NCBI GenBank assembly: GCA_010093515.1 | Contig: MU001670.1 | Span: forward strand, 1,198,382 to 1,262,381 | Origin: Lineolata rhizophorae | Taxonomy: Eukaryota; Ascomycota; Dothideomycetes; Lineolatales; Lineolataceae | Direction of reading: 5' to 3' | DNA: 64,000 bases | Part shown: positions 22,539 to 32,587 of the stretch, in pieces | How the letters are laid out: every line of letters begins with the position of its first letter | Position numbering within the stretch: the first letter of the stretch is position 1 | Program-made: the position numbers and the translations under genes | Notes under the pieces: model-generated | Told to the model about the DNA's origin: nothing | Database searches by the model: none | The model's input: the letters and a program-made list of their open reading frames with translations, nothing else

Positions 22539-24350
22539 TTATTCATGGTCCCTGACAAAACCCTGAATTCTAATTGAAGCACCTGGAACATCCACTAATG
22601 AGAAATGCCACGACCCATCTCCAGCCTCCTGGGTTGGAACTTTAGTCGCTTTTGCTAGCGGGCCTTCGGATGCAACACCAAAGTAGTTATGCAATACGTG
22701 GATTCTCGGAAAGTCCAGCGATGGCTCCGACGTGGTCGTATCGGGTTCGCTGTCCTCTACATGCGACACTTGACTGATTGAGAACAAATCTGACGGCCGA
22801 AGACCAGAAACAGACGGCCTTCTTTGACAATCAGGCGATTCGCATGCAGAAGTTGTCGTAAAGAACTGGATGTAATTTCCGGGCTTGATCTTGGAGTCGT
22901 TTTCCATAAAGCCGGTGCTAGTGTTTGCGCCTTGCGGATCTCTGGAGGCTTCAAAGCTGATTGGATCCAGTGCGAGTAATCCTGCGGTTCTGCCCCAGCC
23001 GCCCCCTCCGCCTACAACACGATGCAATACCGCGCCGCGGTCAAGGAGCTTCTGTATGTCGACAGGGTCACGTGCGTAGACATCTTGACCCCAGAGATGT
23101 GGTAGATCGCCCTCGGTTGTAGATAACTCGGCAGACTTGGCACTCTCCTCGTCCATGACAACAGCCCAAACACTCGTGACGCGGGGTTCAATTTTCAAAG
23201 TAGTAAAATAGTTAGTTAGAGAACTTTCAAGTTCATTTGATGCTGGCATGATCTCGAGGCGGTTGGATTCTTCCATTGGTTCATTCACCCGAGTCTCTGC
23301 GGCAGAATGAGTATCTCGTGTGCGAGAGAGGTTTCGGACGACGTTTCCCATATTGCTCTCAATCTTCCGTGGCACTGTGAGAGGAACGAGATGTGACGAC
23401 AGGGAAACAAGCGGCAGCGCCGAATAACATGACTGATCTAGTTGTCTCTGCAAGTCTAAAGTCGCTAGCCGAACGTCTTTTTGGCTAGAAATCCGTAAGT
23501 CAGAACTGTTCGAAGGCTTGCGGACGTGCGTTATCTGCATTTCCCAGGGACGCCCCGTTTCCATATAGGTCGACGCCAGAGGGACAGCCACTTTGTGCAC
23601 AAGTGAGGTTGAGCAATAAGTGTCATTTCCGTACACGCCAGCGCCGGTGAAAAAAAAGAACTTTCCAGAATTCCTTGAATCTTTGTCCCATGGCGACGGT
23701 CCCGGCATCGCTACGTGTGATGCAGGTGCATCAGACATACTACTCACTAGGTCGGGATTAGAGGTTGCCAAGATAGCTACACCTTCAAGGCCCACGCTAG
23801 GTGCAATCGACTGGAATTGCGCGAGGCTCGTCGGTAATGTCTTATACAACCAGTGATCTTGAGGAGTGGGTAAAGAGAGGCGATCCACAATTGCGGACAG
23901 TATTTTGTATTCGAATGTCCGTTCTTGGTCTGCAATATCGTTCGGGTACAATCGACGAATAACATCGGGCAGAAAGCTTCCAGACTCTTTACATATCCAC
24001 GGCCCAAATGACCGAGTCGCGAGAAGTACCAGCGAAGCCGTTTGCGAGTTTCCCGAACGAGGGTTCTTCAGGGACAATTCCAGGGTGGATAAAAGCTCTT
24101 CACGTGACTAGGTTCCAAGTTAGAACTTTTATTCTAGAGGTAGGTTATTAATGAACAGACGTACAGTTTGCTGGGGAGAAGGGCAGATCACAGTAAGACT
24201 GTGATTTGTATGATGCCATGTGTCGCATCCTGCATTTGGCCCAATCCTAGAGTCTGAATGACTCGATTGGACATGATATCTACGAGGACAGTTGAGGAGC
24301 CGCGCCAACCCGCACAGGAACCCTTGGCGGATCAGACGGGGCGACTGCAT
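22539..24350 (-). CDS. Fungal protein of unknown function with likely mitochondrial presequence
   Basis: Exons 24350-24165 and 24107-22539; 584 aa. The large exon has no ATG near its 5' end, but its frame continues upstream as SREELLSTLELS to a TAG that is the 3' splice site (CTAAC branch 13 bases earlier). The GTACGT donor at 24164 joins it in phase to a first exon starting MQSPRLIRQGFLCGLARLL. That N-terminus is Arg-rich, free of acidic residues and amphipathic, as expected of a mitochondrial targeting sequence. Further in: ATLDLQRQLDQ, SVWAVVMDEES, and a Gly-rich signature VVGGGGGWGRTAGLLALDP (Gly428-Trp433) followed by KPGNYIQFF. I recall Gly-rich GGGGGWG proteins of this kind in other filamentous fungi but know no function. 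Codon use is less GC-biased than in the core genes. Confidence 0.75.
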
Positions 24351-25096
24351 TGATGGCGATGCTGGGCTAACTGAAGATTGGCAAACGAAAGCGCACACCC
24401 ACACACATGCAGTTTCTCGCGAATTGGGGGTGTCATGGAACAGTGAAAGGGATGAGCACAGGGAATACTTCACCGAGAACAGGAGAGAGCTCCAGGGCAG
24501 ATGCTGTCGCTACCCTCGCGCTAATATCACTTGGCACGCTAGAGCTCGATGGAGGATGGCGCAACCGAGGCCGCGCGCGGATAGGGCACCAAGCTCGGCT
24601 CCTGATTCGTTGCCAGATCGTCCGCTCGTCAGCCTCCGATCTGTCTCCTTTCGGGCGTCGCCAAAAAGCGCAACGTGGACCAAAAGTTGCTCCGTCCCGC
24701 TTTTCTCAGCGCCCTCGTCTGTCGCTGTGTTCGGTGAGTCCTGCATTCCCGCTCCCACTCATCCTGTCGCGCGCCGCACTTTTGGCCGTTTCGCTAGTTT
24801 TGGCTCGTCGAGCCTGGGTCGGCCGGCGGTCTCTGCCGCTCACCTGGGCCCACTCGTGCAAGGCCACGGAAAAAAGTTGCCAAAGCGCATCGAAACGCCG
24901 CGCAATGCTCGCTGTTACAGGACGACGCCAAGCCGATTGACAGGACGATCATCATTGCTCGCGCGACATATCGAGACTTCTCTCCTGCCCAGCACCTCTT
25001 CCTGACCCCTAAGCGCCAAAAGTTGACATTCCTTTCCTCGCAGTCTCCAAAAGGGAGTGAGTAAGCCCCGGAAGGGGCCTACCCATTGTCGTCGCA
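24351..25096. promoter_or_regulatory. Divergent intergenic region between unknown gene and mnn9
   Basis: About 750 bases separate the two divergent start codons and must hold both promoters and leaders. It contains overlapping short + strand ORFs that could be upstream ORFs in the mnn9 leader. No clear TATA box is seen. Confidence 0.5.
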
Positions 25097-26297
25097 ATGC
25101 CTTCGCCGCGCGCGCTGCGGCGAACCAATCCCATTACCATCGCCCTCGCTGCTCTTCTTACCGTCGGATTCCTCTTCTTCATTTTCTCTTCGGCTTCCGA
25201 TCCCGCCCCTCCCCCTCCGCCAACGACTAAAGAGAGGCTTGGTTCCAAGGATGCCGCCTCTAATCCGCTCTCGCCGCCTTCGCTGCCCTTCCGCAAGACG
25301 AGCGTGCTCAAGCAAGATGGCACCCAAGCACCGCCGCCCGTGGTGCACTACCAGATGACGAACCTCACGGCATCAGCGGACCCGGTCGGCAACCGGGAGA
25401 CGGTGCTGATCCTGACGCCCATGACGCGCTTCTATCAGGGCTACTGGGACAACTTGCTCAAGCTGAGCTATCCGCACGAGCTCATATCGCTCGGCTTTAT
25501 CACACCCAAAACCAGGGAGGGCAACGCGGCCACGGCCGCGCTTCAGGAGCAGATCAATAAGGTTCAGAGCGGCTCGAAAGGGAAGCGCTTTGCTTCGGTC
25601 ACCATCTTGCGCCAGGACACCGAGATCCCTCTACAGTCCCAGGACGAGGCTGAGCGCCACAAGATGGAGAACCAGAAGATGCGCCGCGCTGCCATGTCCA
25701 AGGCGCGCAACTCGCTTCTCTTCACCACCCTAGGGCCCACCACGTCGTGGGTGCTCTGGCTCGACGCCGACATTGTCGAGACGCCTGCGAGCCTGATTCA
25801 GGACCTCGCCGCCCACGACAAGCCCGTCATTGTGCCCAACTGCTTCCAGCGGTACTACAACGACGAGAAGAAGGCTATGGATGTGCGGCCATATGACTTC
25901 AACTCGTGGATCGACAGCCAGACGGCACAGATCCTGGCTGCCAAGATGGATAACGACGACATTCTGCTTGAGGGATACCGCGAGCTGCCAACCTACCGCA
26001 CGCTCATGGCCTATATGGCAGATTCCAATCAGGACCTACATGCCGAGGTACAGCTCGATGGCGTAGGCGGCACCGCACTGCTGGTGAAGGCCGACGTGCA
26101 CAGGGATGGGGCTATGTTTCCTCCTTTCTCATTCTACCACCTTATTGAGACCGAAGGGTTTGCGAAGATGGCTTCCCGACTGGGCTGGAAATCTTGGGGC
26201 CTTCCCAACTACTTTGTAAGTTGCTTTTTCCAGACCTTCTTTGTAGTCGTTTACACGTCTTCTAACAGTATTTCAGGTATACCACTTCAATGAATAG
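25097..26297 (+). CDS. mnn9: Mannosyltransferase of the Mnn9/Anp1/Van1 family
   Basis: Exons 25097-26215 and 26277-26297; 379 aa, close to Mnn9 length. It is a type II Golgi protein: a short basic N-tail, one transmembrane segment (about 13-31), a Pro-rich stem, then the catalytic domain. Family blocks are ETVLILTPM, LSYPHELISLGF, RRAAMSKARNSLL, WVLWLDADIVETP with the DxD Asp223/Asp225, VPNCFQRYY, DGVGGTALLVKADVHRDG and LIETEGFAKMA. The last intron (GTAAGT, CTAAC, TTTCAG) joins GLPNYF to VYHFNE and stop, the expected C-terminus; unspliced reading adds a nonsense tail. In yeast Mnn9 is the shared subunit of mannan polymerases I and II that extends the alpha-1,6 backbone of N-glycans on wall proteins. 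Mnn9 is preferred over Anp1 or Van1 because of the short length and C-terminus. Confidence 0.92.
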
Positions 26298-27046
26298 GCT
26301 TTTGGATCAGCTTGGTAATGGTATTTGAGGGACTGTGCGTTTCCCGTTCTTTCAGTGTATAGGCGAAGGCGTTGTTTTGGTGTTGGGGTATTCAGTGTTT
26401 CGGCTATGAATGTTGCATCTAAGTAGAGACGGTTATAAACGCTATGATGCAAAGTCTTAGATACAAAGCATTCTTCATTTGTTATTTACGCTTGTTTAGG
26501 GCCGGAGTGAATTTTGTTTCAATGGATAGAAAAGTTACATGTCCTAGTTCCGAGTAACTCAGAAGATACCAGAAATACACGTTGACATCACATCGCTCCA
26601 TAGGAGGCGCTTTCTGGCTGCCCTACTGATACCTGGGGAAGACTGACTGTAACATGGCGCTAGCAAGGTTGACGATATTCTAATATGTTCAGCTGGGCCG
26701 AGCCGTCTCTCCGATCCTTGGTTAAGCTGGAGGCGCGCAATGGCATTCGCAGGCGTCGTAGGGGAAAGTAATTCCCATCACTAGGTTCCCGGCTTAGCAG
26801 TTAATGTGTTCACCCGCTTCTTAGGGCAACATCGACAGAGTAATACCGTTAGCCGTTTACCGGCAGGAGCTTTCACCCTTTCGGCTGCAGAGATTCTAGC
26901 CCCTATCCCATATTTTTTTGTGGTAGAGATTAGGCGAGTAGTTTCTGTACTCATTCACTTCTTCGTCAAAATCTTGATTTTCGTCATAGTCAGTACCCGC
27001 ACCCGTAACTTCTCACCAGCGCCTTCTTTGGAGCCGCGATCGGAGA

Positions 27047-27896
27047 GTGTTCGCTTTGTCGACTCCCAGCCTCAGTCTAGGGCCTGCGATCTCCCAATTT
27101 AGAATGATGGTAAGAATGCCCTATTGGAAAATTGAGTCAGCGTTTGATCATTTCTTAGTCAATTCAAGTAGCAGCATGCACCTTCCTCAAGACTCTACCT
27201 CCCTCGCTTATGATAGCGCCTGCCCTGTGATCAGCGCCAGGTGCCCGTTCGCTGCCATTAGTTCTCAACTGTCATCCACAAATTGCGATCCTCGAGATAT
27301 ACAGTCCACAGACGTCACCTCAGCAGCCTGAGCTCTCCGACCTTGCTCCCCGTGAGCACGTTGGTTGTCACAATCCTCAAGAGATTAACTCTGTCGGTCT
27401 CGCAACGAGCGAGACCGAAACTGAGATTGAGATTGTTGACCTGGCTGGTTGTCAAGAGCCGAAGGTCGTCAGTCTTCCCCCCCACGAGACCGCGAACTGT
27501 ATCCGACCTCAAAAGCTCGAGATCGCCTACCCGGCCGCTGATGAGACTGCCGACGCGGGCCATTGTAATATTACCAACGTTAACTCGCTGGCGATCGCGG
27601 ACCCTCCCTTTCCAAAGCTCTCAACTGCCGAACTCGAATCTCCCAAGGCTGAAACTGCTGATCTTGACGCTCATGGGACTACGACCACCAACCCTATTCA
27701 AGAACCCAGGGTTACCAACCTCAACCATTACGAGACCACTGAAGTCATTACTCCTAAGACAGCCGATCCTCCTCAAGAGCCTCAGGCCCCCTTCTCCGTA
27801 CCCTGAGATAGCAGGCGCTCTAGTTCTGAAGAGGCTGGTCACTCTAGAGTATTGGCGCGTCTAACGATAGATGGAACAGCGGGCATACGACACTGA
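27047..27896 (+). pseudogene. Possible decayed coding region (unknown protein)
   Basis: A stop-to-stop frame runs from 27231 to 27806 with no ATG in its main part. It reads as an Asp/Glu/Pro/Thr-rich chain with recurring HETAN, DETAD, AETAD and YETTEV units, which looks more coding than the shadow frames. It is closed by TGA at 27804-27806 and the same frame then continues with SRRSSSEEAGHSRV to 27896, so a CGA to TGA change could have broken it. A differently framed stretch, 27047-27310, has similar character. No homologue is recognised. It could also be a gene with unseen introns or a non-coding stretch. Confidence 0.3.
27394..27418. repeat. Perfect 10-base hairpin
   Basis: TCGGTCTCGC (27394-27403), loop AACGA, then GCGAGACCGA (27409-27418). 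It lies inside the relic ORF and encodes part of its SETETE-like stretch. It could be chance or a small structural element. Confidence 0.5.
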
Positions 27897-28589
27897 TCCT
27901 GCTCTCAGTAGGCTAGGTGATACTAATGGTTAGCATACCGTGTTCACCCGTTATTCGCAGGTACCAAACACTAACTCTGCACAGAGAATCCAATTGTTTT
28001 TGGATGATTCGTCTGCAGGTGATTCTCGCTGTAAGCCACCCTACCTTCTTCCAGAAGCTCGCGTTGTTTGACATGGCCTAGATAACCCAATTGAGACTCC
28101 CGATGATCCCAGCACACAATGCAGTCGGAAGCGCAGGCACAGTTTAAATATTAGCGACGGTCGATACATGTTCCGATGTCGGACAGTATTATGTATTCCT
28201 GTCTTTAAAATATCCTTAGACAAAAATGTAGAGGTCAACGAGAACATAGTCATCAGTAATTATCATCAAAGGGGCAATTAAAGAATCGAACTGCCATGAT
28301 AGATGGGATGCTTGAACAGTGGTCGAGATAACCACATAGTCTTTTCTCATCCAACTAGGCGCGTTTTACACCTCAAATTTGCAGACAAGAGCCCAAATCC
28401 ACTGAGACAAATCCTACGTCTCACCTACCCTTTAGTCAAATATATCAGCATAGGGGTCACCGCCATGAAGGTCCATCGCTGCACCGTCTGAGTGCGAGCT
28501 GCCTGGCAGTGGTTGCGAGAGCGCTCTTAGAGGTGGTGTCATTGTTGAGCTGCCGTTATCTCCTTTTACATTCTATCCCAGACACCATT

Positions 28590-29588
28590 CTACTCTCTAT
28601 ATGGCTGATCATGCCCTCTAATAAAAGGGATTCGATAAGCCAGAAACTTCGGGAGTGCCTTTAAGACAATTTGGCTAAAGCCTACCTTCCCGTTGTCAAA
28701 GAAGAAACAGTCCAGCAAAGTTCCGAGGATGACTGCATCCTGGACTAGGTTGATACGCTTCTCCAGCATCTTTCGAATGTTCTCTGGCATTCCGTCGAAC
28801 AGCTCCTTCCAAAATCCCCTTTCCGCAACCTCGAACTCGTCAGGCATCCAAAACTCGCCTCCACTGTATTCGCCGGCAAGAGTGTGGATGCGACCGAAGC
28901 CGGTTCCGAAAGGCAGTGGGGTAGACAATTCCCAATCGATCAAGGCAGTGACGTCGTAATTCTCGTCAATGAGGACGTTCACGTCGTTGAGGTCATAATG
29001 GGCGATCCACAGCGGGAGTTTAGCCAACTCGTCAAGGTTATTAACGAAGCCTTCAAGAGTAACCTTGTAAGGGAGTATTTCTTCTAATGGCGACGCCAAG
29101 ATGGCATCTAGGTGGGCTTGAATCTTGTTTCTGACAGCCTCGCTGCTGTTGTTGGCGAGGCAACCCTTCGAAAAGACGCGACCGAGAGACTTGTTGACTG
29201 CAATACGCCCTTCAGCGCCTCTGCCAGCGACTCCTTGATACCACATCTTCCCTGGCATGCGAGCGAAGGAGTAAGCCCAGGCACCCTCGCTTTTCAACTC
29301 TGTATCATCGAGAGCTCTAGTATCGGGGACAAATGAGCCCAGCGCCCCCTTTGCAATTTTGAACGCGCTGATGTCAAGCGGTTCGGTACGGAATTGTATA
29401 ACTACCTCACGAGCGTCCGCCAGGGTCACGAAAAGGGTCCTGCTGAACATTCCCTGCATAGGAGGCTTGTCAACACGCTTTGCAGCACTGCCTAGATGCT
29501 CGGTGACCAGCTTCTTTGCCCATTTGACCTGCTTCGTAGGGGTATCGAGCGATTTAGGCAGGTCTTTGTCGGAGAAAACTATCGGCAT
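28590..29588 (-). CDS. Aminoglycoside phosphotransferase (APH)-family protein
   Basis: Single exon, 332 aa, ATG at 29588. The APH/choline-kinase fold catalytic signature is HYDLNDVN (His197, Asp199, Asn204, matching HxDxxxxN), with the metal-binding DWE at 218-220 (ALIDWELSTPLPFG). Upstream SEGAWAYSFARMPGKMW corresponds to the hinge and nucleotide-pocket region and EVVIQFRTEP to the strand around the expected lysine position, where no clear VxK lysine is seen. Fungal genomes carry many such proteins of unknown substrate; a resistance role should not be assumed. Codon use is relatively AT-rich and it lies in a low-GC island, unlike the neighbouring mnn9 and arp2, suggesting accessory status. 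No signal peptide or membrane segment is visible. Confidence 0.85.
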   Translation of the reverse strand: MPIVFSDKDLPKSLDTPTKQVKWAKKLVTEHLGSAAKRVDKPPMQGMFSRTLFVTLADAREVVIQFRTEPLDISAFKIAKGALGSFVPDTRALDDTELKSEGAWAYSFARMPGKMWYQGVAGRGAEGRIAVNKSLGRVFSKGCLANNSSEAVRNKIQAHLDAILASPLEEILPYKVTLEGFVNNLDELAKLPLWIAHYDLNDVNVLIDENYDVTALIDWELSTPLPFGTGFGRIHTLAGEYSGGEFWMPDEFEVAERGFWKELFDGMPENIRKMLEKRINLVQDAVILGTLLDCFFFDNGKVGFSQIVLKALPKFLAYRIPFIRGHDQPYRE

Positions 29589-30847
29589 TGTGAAGGACTT
29601 CGGGAAGAAGATGCAAATGAAGAAAAATAGAGATGCTGACTTTGCAATTTCCGGTAATCGTTATGAAGTTGGAATCTGGAGTGGTTGGTTGCTGACCGTT
29701 GGCTCGTAAACGTGGTGTTGTAGAGTACTGACTGCCAAGGTCCTACCCGACTGGCTCAACTCTTGTATGCAGCCTAACGATTCGAGATTATTTATTGGCT
29801 AGAAAGTACGGGACTTGCACACAAAGCCTACCTGATGGATGCCAACAGTGAATGTTGGTTCCCGCTTTCCAGGCGGCTCACGAAACGATCAATAAATAGT
29901 GATGCGCCCGAGAACCAACTAGCTTACTCAGGGACGAATGGCTACTCAGGTTAGAAGAGAATTCTATCAGAATATCAGGTGGGCCATTTAAGCCTATTTC
30001 GCTAACCCCTGACAGGGGTTCCACAAGTGTATTTATGCAGCTCCAGATAGCACCGTCTTTCCAACATCAATGGACCTAGCCCACCCATTCCAGTATTCCA
30101 CCGGAATCTGACAAATTCTGACACCAACGGGACAGGACGCATTGCGAAAATGTAGAGTACTAGCTGCCTGTAACGATTAATGTGGGACCATGATATTGGG
30201 CTAGATTTAGGTTACTATTGTTAATATATAAAAGCTATTGACCTTATCCCAATCTTTGAAGGAAAAGTGTTCGACCCGAACGGAATTTGACAGCTGCGTT
30301 CCCCGCCATCTAATTGAGTTAGCCCAGTGCATTTGGAATGTATACTCTGTTAGTCTCGTTGATCCCTGATACTATGAGGCTAGATATCACGTACTGCATA
30401 GGAGTATAGGGGATATTCACGTAAGTTGGAATGAGGAAGCAATGGAAGGAGTTCATTCTTGGATAGAACTTTGTGTCTCGTAGCTGGAGGGTTAGTTTAT
30501 CTGATTTTGTATTACTTTCAAGTGCTGGGAAAGCCTTGTCATGTGCTGAATTAAAATTAGACATACTGTCACTGCAATCATAAATTTCCCTCATATACAG
30601 GTAACAAATTGAGTGCTTCACAATGACTAGGCAGACAATGGAAGTCGGAACATGATTCGTGATAGGTGCGGATTATTGATCACCCGAGCTACGGGTGCGG
30701 CGCACGCTGACGCCGCCCGCCCACCAACCGCGCCGGTCCGGCGCTCAGCCCCTCCGAGGCAGAGCAATTGTCGACGACCAAGTTCAAAGCCCACCGTACA
30801 CGGGCACGCAGCCGGTTGACAGCTTTTGGCCCGCTCAGATTGCCAAT
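29589..30847. other. Intergenic between APH-like gene and arp2
   Basis: AT-rich up to about 30660, then an abrupt change to GC-rich DNA that forms the arp2 promoter and leader. The two genes diverge, so both promoters lie here. No other feature seen. Confidence 0.5.
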
Positions 30848-32587
30848 ATGAATGAGGCGCCCATTGGTACGATGTCTATTCCGCCTTCCAACCGGTCTCA
30901 CACTGTGCTAAAACTGCGATAAAGTCCTCGACGGAGGTACTGGGTTCCTCAAGGCTGGTTATGCGGGACAGGTCGGTCACTCGAGCATTTTATATGCCCG
31001 TCCCGTTGCAGATCACGTTGCTTAATTGCGTCTTGCTACAGAACTTCCCGGACCACCAGTACCCGTCAATAGTCGGCCGACCTATCCTCCGATCCGAAGA
31101 GCGCACTGGCGATGTCGTGGTTAAGGATATCATGTGCGGGGATGAAGCCGCGGCGGCACGGTCGATGCTGCAGATAACATATCCTGTACGGAAGCCGCAA
31201 TACTATAACAATCCAGACTTCGCGCGTGTGAAGCTTCACGAGGGCAAAATCATACTGACGATGTACATTTTACCTTGGGCGTAGATGGAAAACGGCATCG
31301 TAAAGCGATGGGACGAAATGCAACACCTTTGGGACTACACCTTCTTCGAAAAGATGCGCATTGACCCGACCGGCCGCAAGATCCTGCTGACAGAACCGCC
31401 GATGAATCCGCTCAAGAACCGCGAGCAGATGTGCGAGGTCATGTTCGAGCGGTACGGTTTCGGAGGCGTATACGTCGCGATCCAGGCGGTGCTGGCGCTG
31501 TACGCTCAGGGTCTCTCGTCCGGCGTGGTGGTTGACTCGGGCGACGGCGTGACGCACATCGTGCCCGTGTACGAGTCGACGGTGCTGAACCACCTGACGC
31601 GGCGGCTGGACGTGGCCGGGCGGGACGTGACACGTAACCTGATCGCGCTGCTGCTGCGGCGAGGGTACGCGCTGAACCGGACGGCCGACTTCGAGACGGT
31701 GCGACAGATCAAGGAGAAGCTCTGCTACGTGTCGTACGACCTGGAGCTGGACCAGCGGCTGAGCGAGGATACGACGGTGCTGGTCGAGTCATACACGTTG
31801 CCCGACGGGCGCGTCATCCGGGTCGGCAGCGAGCGCTTCGAGGCCCCCGAGTGTCTCTTCCAGCCCCACCTCGTCGACGTCGAGCAGCCGGGCATCGCCG
31901 AGTTCCTCTTCAACACCATCCAGGCCGCCGACGTTGATGTGCGGAGCTCCCTCTATAGGGCCATCGTCCTCAGCGGCGGCAGCAGCATGTACCCGGGCCT
32001 CCCTAGCAGGCTCGAGAAGGAGCTCAAGCAGCTTTGGCTCACCCGGGTGCTGCAGGGAAACCCGGAGCGCCTGAACGTGAGTTTATTCTTTTGTTGGCCA
32101 GGAAAAATTTTCATCCAACGCAATGGCTGCGGCCCACAAGCACCGTGCATCTCGCGCGGCCGCGATATGGGGAGAGACAGAGAAGGGGCCCGCCCGACTT
32201 GGCTAGCATGCCCGTCGATAGCAAACAGTTGGCTAACAGGACTTTCTGGGAGCAGAAATTCAAGGTGCGCATCGAAGATCCGCCGCGGCGGAGGCACATG
32301 GTTTTCCTGGGTGGCGCGGTGCTCGCAAACATTGTAGGTGGATTTCAATAGCCCCTCACCTCCTTCCCGCTTTCTCGTTCTTGGTATTCTCCGCTGCGCA
32401 CTCCCTATCTATGATGCTATCGCGATCTTCCGACGGGTGGCTGCATGGCGCCAAATGCAGCCGGGAGATCGACGCGCTGCTAACGCAAGGGAACCAACAG
32501 ATGGCAGATAAAGACAACATGTGGATATCGCGGGAGGAATGGCAGGAGCAAGGGCCGCGGGCGCTGGAGAAGCTCGGCGCGCGATGA
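30848..32587 (+). CDS. arp2: Actin-related protein 2 (Arp2/3 complex)
   Basis: Six exons: 30848-30866, 30925-30971, 31042-31185, 31285-32076, 32256-32333 and 32501-32587; 388 aa, the normal Arp2 size. The first exon is 19 bases (MNEAPI plus one base). Joined N-terminus: [17 protein letters not shown], then [14 protein letters not shown], the phosphate-1 loop region. [17 protein letters not shown] and [18 protein letters not shown] are diagnostic of Arp2. [17 protein letters not shown] is the phosphate-2 loop and [19 protein letters not shown] the adenosine motif. The end is [12 protein letters not shown] joined to [14 protein letters not shown] and ALEKLGAR. Arp2 with Arp3 forms the template for branched actin filaments at endocytic sites and hyphal tips. 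All junctions are in phase with standard splice sites. Bzz1, an activator in the same pathway, lies at 59.2-61.9 kb. Confidence 0.96.

Larger units (their letters stand above)
26298..28589. other. AT-richer spacer containing an ORF relic
   Basis: Between convergent mnn9 and the APH-like gene. Apart from the relic at 27047-27896 it has no recognisable feature. Composition is visibly lower in GC than the flanking core genes. Confidence 0.5.

Noticed and set aside
20435-32000. A secondary-metabolite or resistance gene cluster around the APH-like gene
   Set aside because: No synthase, P450, transporter or cluster regulator is present nearby; the neighbours are housekeeping genes.
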